The notes beneath the pieces are model-generated. The model was not told the origin of the DNA. It did no database searches and worked only from the letters and a program-made list of their open reading frames with translations. Both the position numbers and the translations under genes were made by a program. From NCBI RefSeq assembly GCF_001715295.1, contig NZ_MDKB01000002.1, positions 2,006,313 to 2,070,312 of the forward strand: a stretch of 64,000 bases of DNA, in the 5' to 3' direction. Shown one piece after another: positions 25,251 through 33,671 of this stretch. Numbering within the stretch: the stretch's first letter is position 1; every line of letters starts with the position of its first letter. Source of the DNA: Streptomyces griseus. GTDB taxonomy: Bacteria; Actinomycetota; Actinomycetes; Streptomycetales; Streptomycetaceae.

Positions 25251-26509
25251 CCCGCTGCTCCCGTGGCGCGGCCCTCGTCGAGGCGGTGACGCGGCCAGAC
25301 AGCGAGCAGGGTCCGGTCGTCGTCGAACGTCTCGCGGGAGAAGTCGAGCAACTGCGCGACGGCCTGGGGTTCGCGTGGCGGACGGCCGAGCTCGTACGCC
25401 ATCACCTCCCCGATCCGCCCTGTGCCGTCTCCCAGGGGATCGCCGAACCCGTCCGTCCCGACCAGCAGCACCCCGTCCTCGGGGAGCGTGTACCAGGTGC
25501 CCTCCACCTGTGGCGGCACCCAGGGCAGTGCGGCCACTGCCGACGAGAAGATCCCGTCCGCCGACTGGTCCTTGCCGCCCAGCAGGGGATGGAAGAGGCC
25601 TTGGTGGAGCAGCCAGGCACCGCTGTCGCCGACGTGCACCAGATTGACGTCCAGCTGTCCGCCCGCCGCGGGCCTCACCACGCCCGTCACCAGTGTCGTC
25701 GCCAGCAGGGTCTGGGCCTCCTGTTTCTGTTCCCGGGTCGGCTCACCGCCCCGGGTCACGCGCATGACGAGCTGGTACGCGGCCGCCGCGACGACCCGCT
25801 TCCAGTCGACCTGGTTCCTGCCCTCGTCCAGTTGCCGCAGCACGTCGGAGACGGCGGTACGGCAGGCGAGCGCCGCACCCACATGGGACTGGGGGGCCGC
25901 CGAGACACCGTCCGCGACGGCGAACACCACGGCGCCGGTCGGTTCGTGGGCGGCCACCACCACGTCGTCCTGGCGCGGCTGCCCGCCGTAGCGGTGTGCG
26001 TCGCCGCGTACGGACGCCAGCCGGACGGTCAGCCCCTGGGTCGACCATCCGTCGAACAACGTGTCGGGGCGGTAGGGGTCGGCGGGCGGTGGTTTCGCCT
26101 CGAACCGGGCGGTGGGCCGGCCGAGCACGAAACGCGACCACGCCGGTGGCGGCGCCTGGGGGGACCTGGGCTCCCGGGTCCTGAGCACGGGAGGCAGCGG
26201 GGCGCCGTGGTCCGGCAGCGGGGCCGGCTGGGCGGTACCCAGCGGTTGCCCCTCGTCCGGCGGCTCCGGGGCATGGCCGGGCCGCGCCTCCTGCCCGGGC
26301 CGCGGCGCAGGGCGCGGGGGCGGCGGCTGTCCCGCCGGCGGCAGGACGACGGGGCGGTCCCCGTCATCCTGCCGCGGCACGGGGAGGTGCCCGTTCGGCC
26401 CTCGTCCGTCCGGAGCCCGTCCGTCCGCTGATGCGGAGGGGCCGGAGGGCGGCGCCCACGGCTCCTCCTCGTCCTCCCGCCGGCGCCCGAAGAAACGCGG
26501 CACGCTCAC
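25247..26509 (-). CDS. PP2C-family protein phosphatase
   Basis: The protein has 420 residues. The first about 145 are Pro/Gly-rich and disordered. The PP2C domain follows, with a metal-binding site in place of RGxxNEDA (YGGQPRQDDVVVAA), VFAVADGVSAAP for VADGMGG, LVHVGDSGAWLLH, the late GTDGFGD and the final Asp in FDDDRTLLAVW. All acidic metal ligands are recognisable, so it is probably active on phospho-Ser/Thr. ATGA overlaps with the vWA gene upstream and GTGA with the kinase gene downstream suggest co-translation. In TerY-P systems PP2C opposes the partner kinase. Confidence 0.88.
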   Translation of the reverse strand: MSVPRFFGRRREDEEEPWAPPSGPSASADGRAPDGRGPNGHLPVPRQDDGDRPVVLPPAGQPPPPRPAPRPGQEARPGHAPEPPDEGQPLGTAQPAPLPDHGAPLPPVLRTREPRSPQAPPPAWSRFVLGRPTARFEAKPPPADPYRPDTLFDGWSTQGLTVRLASVRGDAHRYGGQPRQDDVVVAAHEPTGAVVFAVADGVSAAPQSHVGAALACRTAVSDVLRQLDEGRNQVDWKRVVAAAAYQLVMRVTRGGEPTREQKQEAQTLLATTLVTGVVRPAAGGQLDVNLVHVGDSGAWLLHQGLFHPLLGGKDQSADGIFSSAVAALPWVPPQVEGTWYTLPEDGVLLVGTDGFGDPLGDGTGRIGEVMAYELGRPPREPQAVAQLLDFSRETFDDDRTLLAVWPRHRLDEGRATGAAG

Positions 26510-27183
26510 ACCTCGTCGATCGCGAGCCGGAAGCCTTCCGGCCGCTCGACGACCAGCTCCGGCTGCCCTGACGCCATCGCGTTGCCGGACTCGACCACAC
26601 TCTTGGTGAGCGCGGTGAAGAACCGCGCGATGGACTGGCCCAGTTGCGCCCCGGGAACCGAGATGAAGGCGAAGTCCTGCTGGGTGGCGACGCTGAGCAT
26701 CGTCTCGGCCTCGGCCTGCCCGATGCCGCAGGCGATGATGTTCGGCGCCGCCTTGGTCACCGAGCGGTCGACGAGTTCCCGGTGCCTGTCCTGCCAGGCT
26801 TCCCCGTAATTGGGCTGGCCGTCGCTGAGGAAGAACACGGCGGGCCGGTGGACGCGGTAGCCCTGACTCTTCAGCGTGTCCACATCCTGTGGAATACGCC
26901 TCAGCAGCGCGCCGAACGCCGCCTCGTAACTCGTACCGCCGCTCGCCGTGAGGCGGGGAAGCTCGCTCTCGGCCCGCAGGTCGGCGAGAATGAGCCGCTC
27001 CGTCACGCTGTTGGCGAATCCCAGCACCGAAAAACGGACCTTCGCCGCGGCCATCGGTTCACCGAGCAGGGCCCGGTGGAGCGAGGCCAGCCCGGCGTTG
27101 AGGTCGCCCACGTACGGATGCATGGAACCGGACTCGTCCGCCAGTACGTACACCGGCAGCAACTGCCCCTGATTTTCGGCCAT
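26506..27183 (-). CDS. TerY-like vWA domain protein
   Basis: The 225 residues consist almost entirely of a von Willebrand A domain. The MIDAS is complete: DESGS (residues 16-20), Thr in SGGTSYEAAF and Asp in FFLSDGQPNYG. This is the compact form found in TerY proteins of tellurium-resistance/stress loci, which sit with a kinase and PP2C. The C-terminal strand (QPELVVERPEGFRLAIDEV) is shared in form with the end of the upstream SPFH-vWA protein, suggesting the two arose by duplication. It lies 15 nt after that gene. The role is a metal-dependent protein-protein adaptor. Confidence 0.85.
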   Translation of the reverse strand: MAENQGQLLPVYVLADESGSMHPYVGDLNAGLASLHRALLGEPMAAAKVRFSVLGFANSVTERLILADLRAESELPRLTASGGTSYEAAFGALLRRIPQDVDTLKSQGYRVHRPAVFFLSDGQPNYGEAWQDRHRELVDRSVTKAAPNIIACGIGQAEAETMLSVATQQDFAFISVPGAQLGQSIARFFTALTKSVVESGNAMASGQPELVVERPEGFRLAIDEV

Positions 27184-27198
27184 CGCTTTCGAACCCCT

Positions 27199-28968
27199 CT
27201 ACTCGTCGTATCCGATGGGGAGCAGTCCCTGCGGACGTTGCAGCTGAAGCTCGGACGACCCCGCGACCGCGCTCCGCCCCAGGTGCAGCACGGTGTTCTG
27301 CAGCAGCATCGAGAACTGTGCGGCCGAATCCGCGAGTTCGGCGTGCGGGTCCGCCGCGACGGCGAACTCGGCGGGGCTCGCGATGCGCGCCACCGTCCGC
27401 CGGTCGACGGCCCCGATGCCGCACGCGACGATGTTCGGCCGGTAAGGGTGCCGCATCAACTGCTGATGCGCGGCCTGCCACCCGCCGCCGTCCCGCGGGT
27501 CGCCCGCGGCCAGGAAGAAGACGGTCGGCCGGTTCACCCGGGACGCCTGCTGCTTGAGCCGCTCCGTCTCCAGGGGCACGAGCTCCAGCAGACGGCGGAA
27601 GACCGGTTCGTACAGGCAGCCGTCGCCCATCCGGAGGTCGGGTACCCCCGTCTGCCAGGAGACCTGGGTGAGAGGCAGCCGTACGTCGGCCGTGTCGGAG
27701 AAGGTCAGGACGGACAGCCGGACGGCCGACGTCACGTCCGGGCTGTTGGCCAGCAGGGTCTGCAACGACCTCAGGGAGTCGCACAGTTGGGTGATGCAGC
27801 CCGCGGTGGCCGACGAGGTGTCCAGGACGACGTAGACCGGTGCGAGCCCGACTGCCGGGGGACGGGCTCCCTGCGGCGGGGCGGAGTCCGGTCCACCGGG
27901 CCGCTGGGCGCCGTCGGGACGGGTCCCTCCCCACGGCGGGCTGGCCGGCGGCGTGGGATCGGGCACCGGTGGCAAAGCCGCGGGCGGATGCGCCTGCGCC
28001 GCGGCCGGTGCCGTCTGCGCGGGCGCGGCGGAGCCCGGCGGCAGCATCATCCCGCCGAGGGCGCCGGCCGACGGCCCGAGCACGCCCTGGCGCAGTCCGG
28101 GCAGGTCGACCTCCCGCACGATCCCCTTGTCGATCATGTACCGGACCATCTCGACCTGCCGCTGTTCCTGGTCCAGGGCACGCAGCTGCCGCCCCTCCTC
28201 CCAGCGCAACAGGAGGTCCATGGACTTCTCCGTGTCGTCCGGGTGCTTCACCAGGTGTTCCAGTACGAGGCCCCGGAAGTCGAGCCGTACGGCAGCGAGG
28301 GCGGCCCTCTCCCGCCTGTCCCGTTCGAGCCGGTACTCCTGCTCGATGCCCTTGATCGTCTCCTGGTGGCGGGTGTGACCGACCGCCTCCCGGTGATGCA
28401 GGCGGCCCATCTCCGAGTCGCGTCCGGCCTTGGTGCGGCTGCGGATGAACTCCCTTGCCGCCTGGTCGGGTTGGAGTTGCACATCGCAGTAGTAGAGGGT
28501 CACGCCCTCGGGCAGCTGGAGGGGCAGGGCCAGCGCACCGTTGATCCTGGCCTGGGCCTCGAAGGCCTCGTCGATCGCGAACTGTGCCGCGTGCGGCCGG
28601 ATCCGGCTGATCACGTGCGGATAGACGGCACTCAGCACGTCCGCCAGCGCGCTGCGCACCACCGCCACCGGATCGTGCACCCTGAAGCCGACGTCGATCG
28701 TCGCCTCGAACCGGTGCGCCTGGTCCTTGCAGGTCAGCGGCGTCTTGGTGAGCTTCGCCGTACGCCGGTGGTCACCCAGATCCACCACGTAGCAGAGCTT
28801 GTTCTTGCCGAGCCACCGCTGCGTCATCGTCCGGTGCCGGGGCGACTCGACCTCCCAGCCGCCACCCTCCAACGGGTAGACGACCGCGAAGTTCGGCGGG
28901 AGGTTGGGCAGGGAGGCGAGCTCGGCACGGGCCAGCGGGCGGTTGTTGAGGATCAGCGGGACGGTCAT
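27199..28968 (-). CDS. SPFH/band-7-like and vWA fusion protein with degenerate MIDAS
   Basis: In this 589-residue protein, residues about 15-230 resemble an SPFH/prohibitin domain (YVVDLGDHRRTAKLTKTPLT; FEATIDVGFRVHDPVAVV; LPEGVTLYYCDVQLQPDQAA). A charged helical stretch (about 230-300) and a Pro/Ala linker follow, then a vWA domain from about 376. The MIDAS is damaged: DTSSA at 383-387 instead of DxSxS, and Cys instead of Thr in GDGCLYEP. It therefore probably binds partners without metal, or is structural. ATG 28968 has GGAGGG 6 nt upstream and overlaps the NTPase stop by ATGA. No hydrophobic anchor is visible, unlike membrane SPFH proteins. Confidence 0.72.
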   Translation of the reverse strand: MTVPLILNNRPLARAELASLPNLPPNFAVVYPLEGGGWEVESPRHRTMTQRWLGKNKLCYVVDLGDHRRTAKLTKTPLTCKDQAHRFEATIDVGFRVHDPVAVVRSALADVLSAVYPHVISRIRPHAAQFAIDEAFEAQARINGALALPLQLPEGVTLYYCDVQLQPDQAAREFIRSRTKAGRDSEMGRLHHREAVGHTRHQETIKGIEQEYRLERDRRERAALAAVRLDFRGLVLEHLVKHPDDTEKSMDLLLRWEEGRQLRALDQEQRQVEMVRYMIDKGIVREVDLPGLRQGVLGPSAGALGGMMLPPGSAAPAQTAPAAAQAHPPAALPPVPDPTPPASPPWGGTRPDGAQRPGGPDSAPPQGARPPAVGLAPVYVVLDTSSATAGCITQLCDSLRSLQTLLANSPDVTSAVRLSVLTFSDTADVRLPLTQVSWQTGVPDLRMGDGCLYEPVFRRLLELVPLETERLKQQASRVNRPTVFFLAAGDPRDGGGWQAAHQQLMRHPYRPNIVACGIGAVDRRTVARIASPAEFAVAADPHAELADSAAQFSMLLQNTVLHLGRSAVAGSSELQLQRPQGLLPIGYDE

Positions 28969-31232
28969 GTCACACCCTCCAGGTCGAGCTGGGTCCGGAC
29001 GATGGCGGCGGTCAGCGGGAGGGGAGCCAGTTCCTCGGGGTCGACCCAGTCGGCCGCGCACCGCCGCAGGATCCGCCCGGTCCTCGTGTCCCCGTAGGCG
29101 ATCGCCCCCACCATCAGCTGGAACATGGCCCGCAGGGCAGGATCGCGCTCGGCCAGCGCGGCCCAGTTGCGCAGCACCTGCTGGGCCTCCTCGCCGAAGT
29201 CCGCCTGGTTGAGCGACTCACGCCACAGGGCGATGAACGGTGTGCGCAACTCCTCGCGTCGGTCCGCCAGATACAGGAGGGCCGGCCACTGCTCCACCTC
29301 GCCCTGGGTCTCCCACTCGTCGCGGCCCACCACCACCTGCGCGGCGACGATCAGGAACGAGAGCAGTGCGGTGGGGCGTCTGCGGTGGTCGGTGGACCGC
29401 TCCTGCAGCGTGCGGAGCACGAGCCCGGCCGTGTCGGCGCTCCGCGCGAGGACGTCGGTCAGGCTTCGGCCCACGGCTACGGCCACGGGCGCCCGGTCGA
29501 CGACGGTGAGACGGGCCAGCGCCGCGACGGCCTGCTCGGGGTCCTCCCGCATCCCGTACACCCGCGCCGCCGTGGCCTGCGTGTAGGGCCGGCTCCGGTC
29601 GGCGAGCCACCCCTCGACCATGACGTTCGCCCGTTCCCCGATCCACGGATCGCGCGAGGCGACCTGGAGGGCGTAGGCGACGGCGTCGCGCAGCAGAGGG
29701 TTCTCGCTGTCCGCCCATCGGTGGAAGACCTGGTCGCACAGGTAGGTGTACGACTCCGCGGCGATCGCGCCGAGCGCCGCGGCCGCGTAGACCCGCACCT
29801 CCTCAGCCGGCTGCACGACCAGGGCGGACAGCCAGTCCAGCAGCTCGTCCTGGATCTCGTACTGGACCCATGCGTGCCGGATGACCCGCCGCGGGTAGGA
29901 AGGGTCCTTGTACTCCAGCGCGCGGCCCGGCTCGCCGTCCTCCTTGACGACGTCACGGGCGCGCAACCGGGTCAGCTGGGTGCGGCGCGGACGGCCGAAC
30001 GGGTCCCTGACGCGGGGCAGCTCCCCGTCCGGCCCCGCCATCAGCACGTGCGGGCGGTCGTCCTCCAGCGACTCCCGCAGGGCGCGCGCCGCCGTGGCCA
30101 CGTACTCCTGGGGCAGCCCGTTGAGGACGGCCAGGGCGACGGCGAGACTGCGGACGGCCGGCTCCCGAAGGCTCTCGACCCATATGTCGAAATCCTCGTC
30201 GGCCTGCCGGGCACGGCGCTTCTTGATGCCCTCCGGGTCCAGCCGGCCGGTCTCCCACTCCTCGATGATCGCCGAAGCGAGATCGGCCGCCTGCCTGCAA
30301 GCCGGGTCACCGCCGAGCAGTTCGTCCAGCAGCGTGCCGATCCGCTCGTCGGCGAGCAGCCGGTCACGGACCGCGTCACCCAGCCGCCAGCGCAGGTGCG
30401 AGGAGACGATGCCGTACTGGTCGGGAGGTTCCGTGACATCGACGACGGCCGCCAGAAGCTCGCTGTCCGCCACCTCGGTACTGGACACGGTCATCACCAG
30501 CCACGCGTCCGCGAGGGCGAGCGCACCCTGCACCTTCTCGTACGTCTCCCCGCCGAGGCCGGAGATGGCGGACGGCTGGTCGAGCAGGAACGCCGCGCCG
30601 CGCTCGATGGAGTCCCCGCCGCGCTCCAGGAGGTCGGCCAGGGAGGAGAAGTCGACGTCACTGTCCAGGTGGTACTTGGCGGACGCGCCCATGCCCTGGA
30701 GCAGGCGGACGGCCATCGCCGTCTTCCCGTGGCCGGGGGCGCCGCGCAGGATCAGCAGATGCCGGTCCGCCAGCGCCTCCCGTGCCTCGGACAGACCGGG
30801 AGGTTCCTCGTAGGCGAAGCGCACCCGCTCGTCCAGGAGCGGGGAGAGGGCCCGCAGACGCCGCTGGGCACCGCCCATGAGCAGGACGTACTTGTCGCCC
30901 CCGACGACGTCGCCCTCGACGTTGGCGAAGGCGTTACGCACCCGGTCGTGGCGCAGGGACCCCTGCCCCATGCGGCCGGTGGCGTCGAAGGACTCGGCGC
31001 CGGGACCCGAACGTGGCGGCTCGCCCTGCGCGCCGCCTCCTTCCGGCCCGCCCGCCTGTGCCCCCGCCGGCGTCTCCGCCGAGGCGGGCCGGCCCTCGCC
31101 GCGGGGCTGCGCCGGGCCGGATGGCGCGCCGGCGTGTGCCGCAGCCCCACCCGGCCCGCCCCCCGTACCGGCCGCCGGCGCCGCTCCCGCGGCACCGCCG
31201 ACGGCCGGTGCTCCCCCCGTCGGTGTGGTCAT
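28965..31232 (-). CDS. STAND-like P-loop NTPase with HEAT-like C-terminal repeats
   Basis: The 755-residue protein begins with an about 80-residue Gly/Ala/Pro-rich tail, then the motif NVEGDVVGGDKYVLL (104-118), then an NTPase with Walker A GAPGHGKT (164-171) and a candidate Walker B at AFLLDQPSAI. A winged-helix-like region follows (RSLAVALAVLNGLPQEYVAT), and from about residue 440 helical HEAT-like repeats (EEVRVYAAAALGAIAAESYT; NPLLRDAVAYALQVASRDP). This is the layout of STAND-like conflict NTPases with a sensor superstructure. It overlaps the cyclase-like gene by ATGA and shares the GD motif with that protein's C-terminus. No effector domain is fused, so effector and NTPase may be separate proteins. 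Confidence 0.75.
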   Translation of the reverse strand: MTTPTGGAPAVGGAAGAAPAAGTGGGPGGAAAHAGAPSGPAQPRGEGRPASAETPAGAQAGGPEGGGAQGEPPRSGPGAESFDATGRMGQGSLRHDRVRNAFANVEGDVVGGDKYVLLMGGAQRRLRALSPLLDERVRFAYEEPPGLSEAREALADRHLLILRGAPGHGKTAMAVRLLQGMGASAKYHLDSDVDFSSLADLLERGGDSIERGAAFLLDQPSAISGLGGETYEKVQGALALADAWLVMTVSSTEVADSELLAAVVDVTEPPDQYGIVSSHLRWRLGDAVRDRLLADERIGTLLDELLGGDPACRQAADLASAIIEEWETGRLDPEGIKKRRARQADEDFDIWVESLREPAVRSLAVALAVLNGLPQEYVATAARALRESLEDDRPHVLMAGPDGELPRVRDPFGRPRRTQLTRLRARDVVKEDGEPGRALEYKDPSYPRRVIRHAWVQYEIQDELLDWLSALVVQPAEEVRVYAAAALGAIAAESYTYLCDQVFHRWADSENPLLRDAVAYALQVASRDPWIGERANVMVEGWLADRSRPYTQATAARVYGMREDPEQAVAALARLTVVDRAPVAVAVGRSLTDVLARSADTAGLVLRTLQERSTDHRRRPTALLSFLIVAAQVVVGRDEWETQGEVEQWPALLYLADRREELRTPFIALWRESLNQADFGEEAQQVLRNWAALAERDPALRAMFQLMVGAIAYGDTRTGRILRRCAADWVDPEELAPLPLTAAIVRTQLDLEGVT

Positions 31233-32029
31233 GGACGAACCCGACCCGTCGTGTGGACGGTGACGGTCTTGTCCCCGTTCACCAGGTCACCCTGCACGGT
31301 CCCGACGTTGATCGAGGTCCCGCGCGGCGTCCGGGGCGACCCCGTCGCCGCCGCCCCCGCCGCGTCCGGCCTCCCCGCACCCGACGCTCCCCCGTGCGGA
31401 GTGCCGGAACCCCCGGAAGGACCCGGGGCCGCGGTGAGGCCGGGCGGAGCCGGAGAACCCGGAACGGTCACCCAGCTCTCGATGAGCTCGCCGTGCTTGG
31501 TCCGGAACGGCATCGGCAGATAGGCGGCCGGGTCCACGGACCGGTGCCCGTGCCGGACGACCGCCCGGTAGATCTCGTCCGATACGACGAAGACCATCCG
31601 CGAGGAGGAGGCCGCGGCCAGGACCTCGCGCAGGGGGCCCGCGTCGACCAGCCGGCAGGCCGTGTTGACGGCATCCCCGGACCATCCCTCACCGTCGCGC
31701 GCGGCGAGCCCCTGGTGCAGAGCTACCCGGAACCGCATGGCGTGGGCGGGGCTGTAGACGACCGACTTCTGCCGCAACTCCTCGTCCAGGGCCCGCACGA
31801 AGGCGCCGGCCAGGGAGATGGGTGACACGGTCGCCGGCACGATCATCAGCACCCCGTCACCCCGGTCCTCGGTGACGATGCCGTCGTCCGCCAGCCCGGC
31901 CCGCACGAGCGCCTCACGGAGCACCTCGTACATCCCGGCCCGCAGGGAGCGCTGGATCGGATCGGGCCGGGAGCTGAAGTTCTCGATGTCCAGCACCACG
32001 ACCCAGCAGTGCGTGGCCTCACCGGGCAT
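31229..32029 (-). CDS. Class III nucleotidyl-cyclase-like protein with C-terminal GD motif
   Basis: The protein has 266 residues. The cyclase core, residues about 7-190, keeps both metal aspartates (D14 in VVLDIENFS; D58 in EDRGDGVLM) and the transition-state Asn/Arg (N122, R126 in GDAVNTACRL). The purine-specifying positions are E54 and G115 rather than Lys/Asp (adenylyl) or Glu/Cys (guanylyl), so activity is possible but the base is uncertain. A Gly/Pro-rich linker leads to the tail VQGDLVNGDKTV (245-256), matching a motif in the NTPase encoded next. ATG 32029 has GGGGAGACC upstream and is the first gene of the operon. Confidence 0.75.
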   Translation of the reverse strand: MPGEATHCWVVVLDIENFSSRPDPIQRSLRAGMYEVLREALVRAGLADDGIVTEDRGDGVLMIVPATVSPISLAGAFVRALDEELRQKSVVYSPAHAMRFRVALHQGLAARDGEGWSGDAVNTACRLVDAGPLREVLAAASSSRMVFVVSDEIYRAVVRHGHRSVDPAAYLPMPFRTKHGELIESWVTVPGSPAPPGLTAAPGPSGGSGTPHGGASGAGRPDAAGAAATGSPRTPRGTSINVGTVQGDLVNGDKTVTVHTTGRVRP

Positions 32030-32161
32030 GGCGGTCTCCCCAGGGATTCGGACAGCAACTTCGCTATCAGTCGCCCCAGTTGTACGACACCGGCCTCCCC
32101 CGGGTCTACGCCAATTGACACACAGCGGGGGCCCTGCGCAGCCCCGCCGGCACCGTCCGGA

Positions 32162-32995
32162 TCAGCGCAGGCCGGCGAAGAGATCGTTCTCGGGCACGGC
32201 CGCGCCGGTGGCGTCCTTGACGCGTACGAAGGTCTCCGTGCCCATCAACTCGCCGAACCTCTCCTTGCCCATCTTGAGGAAGAAGATGTTCTCGCCCTGA
32301 CTGGCGTGCGCGGCCAGCGCGTCGAACTTCTGGCCACTGAACGCCGTGGTGTCCACCCATGTGGTGATCTCGTCGTCGGGGAGACCGATCTCGGCCATCG
32401 CGGCGGCCTCGGCGGGATCCGGCTCCGGCATGTCCTCCCCGAACTCGCGCATGGTCTCCCCGAAGCGCTGCATCATCGAGCGGGGCATCGTCGTCCAGTA
32501 CACCTTCGGTGTCAGCGCGGTCATCTCCAGCGCCGCCATCGTGATGCGGTGGGCCTGGATGTGGTCGGGGTGGCCGTAGAAGCCGTTCTCGTCGTAGGTG
32601 ACGACCACATCGGGCCGGTAGTGCCGCATCAGCTCCGCGAGCCTGGCGGCGCCTTCCTCCACGGGGGTCCGCCAGAAGGACCCCGGTGCGTCGTTGCTCG
32701 GCCACCCCATCATCCCGGAGTCGGCGTAGCCCAGCGTCTCCAGATCGCTGATCTTCAGGACGCCGCAGCTCGCCTCGAGTTCTTCCCGGCGCCTCGAGGC
32801 GACGGCCGCCGGATCGTGCCCGGGATCGCCCGGCTTGACACCCCCCGGCCCGTCACCGCAGCCGCCGTCGGTACATGTGACGAGAACCGTGCGGACGCCT
32901 TCCGCCGCGTACCGAGCGAGGACCCCTCCGGTTCCGGTGGCCTCGTCGTCGGGGTGGGCGTGTACAGCCATGAGCGTCAAAGGCCGGTCAGTCAT
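32162..32995 (-). CDS. PIG-L family deacetylase (MshB/Mca-like)
   Basis: The 277-residue protein has the zinc-binding AVHAHPDDE near the N-terminus and the second ligand in FYGHPDHIQAH. Family members remove N-acetyl groups from GlcNAc-containing metabolites, such as the mycothiol precursor, or cleave mycothiol S-conjugates. The insert GGCGDGPGGVKPGDPGHD and total length fit Streptomyces PIG-L proteins close to Mca/MshB, but I cannot say which. The stop lies just beyond the promoter side of the six-gene operon; no functional link is implied. Confidence 0.85.
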   Translation of the reverse strand: MTDRPLTLMAVHAHPDDEATGTGGVLARYAAEGVRTVLVTCTDGGCGDGPGGVKPGDPGHDPAAVASRRREELEASCGVLKISDLETLGYADSGMMGWPSNDAPGSFWRTPVEEGAARLAELMRHYRPDVVVTYDENGFYGHPDHIQAHRITMAALEMTALTPKVYWTTMPRSMMQRFGETMREFGEDMPEPDPAEAAAMAEIGLPDDEITTWVDTTAFSGQKFDALAAHASQGENIFFLKMGKERFGELMGTETFVRVKDATGAAVPENDLFAGLR

Positions 32996-32999
32996 GAGA

Positions 33000-33616
33000 A
33001 GTCCTCCTGCGGAACTACGTCGTGGTCCGAACGCACGGCGGGTGCACCGCCGTTCAGTGGCCGGCCCCTGGCAGGACGGACGACCGTGCGGTCCCCGTGA
33101 TCCCGCCCGTACGGCGCCGGTTCCTCCGTCGGTGCAACCGAGTGGACCGGACCGGCTGTTCCCGACCCGACCGCCCGGTTCCGGACGACGGCGACTCGGA
33201 GGGGAACGCGAGGACGACGAGGAGGATGCCGTCCGCGACTCTCAGCGCCCTGTCGGATCCGAGTGCTGCGCGGGCAGGGCGTTCACCGGCTGCTACCCGC
33301 CGTCACCGGCAGGTGGCCGCTCGCGGCGGCCGGCCGCACCCACGAGGTCCCCCGGCTCCACACGCCTGACCAGAATCTGCCTGATCCGCACCGCTGAGTC
33401 CGTGGCGGCCACCGCGGAGCCCCGTCCGACGGATACGTCCGAGCGGGCCGGGCAGCAGTGGCCCACGCGGCGCAGCGGGCGGGCACGGGGGCGCGGGTAC
33501 CACTGCCGTGCGGGCCGTGGTGGACGAGGATCGGGGCCGGTGACCTGCGGTCGACAGGAACGCGAGCGCGTCCGGCTCGTCCCGGCCGGGCTCTTCTTTC
33601 GAACGATCTCCGGAAA
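33000..33616. other. Non-coding spacer between PIG-L gene and tRNA-Pro
   Basis: About 620 bp lack a credible gene. Long open frames are present on both strands but have no ribosome binding site and no family resemblance. It contains the PIG-L promoter side. Nothing else was recognised. Confidence 0.5.
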
Positions 33617-33659
33617 CAGGTCAGGGCCTGATCCACTCAGTGGATCAGGCCCTGACCTG
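33617..33659 (-). terminator. Perfect 43-nt palindrome downstream of tRNA-Pro
   Basis: Two 21-bp arms are perfectly complementary around one central C (33638). It begins 12 nt after the tRNA 3' end on the minus strand and is followed by TTT. The most likely role is intrinsic terminator, although its perfection also fits a dimeric protein site. Confidence 0.75.
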
Positions 33660-33671
33660 GTGCTTCAGCTG

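Noticed and set aside
26644..31523. Two very long + strand frames opposite the six-gene operon
   Set aside because: They are antisense to vWA, SPFH-vWA and NTPase genes that have recognised domains and overlapping starts and stops. The + strand translations lack motifs.
22303..32029. Calling the whole region a complete Pycsar system
   Set aside because: The membrane effector and the cyclase-like gene are in separate convergent units 8 kb apart, and the cyclase-like protein's base specificity is unknown. I keep it as a hypothesis only.
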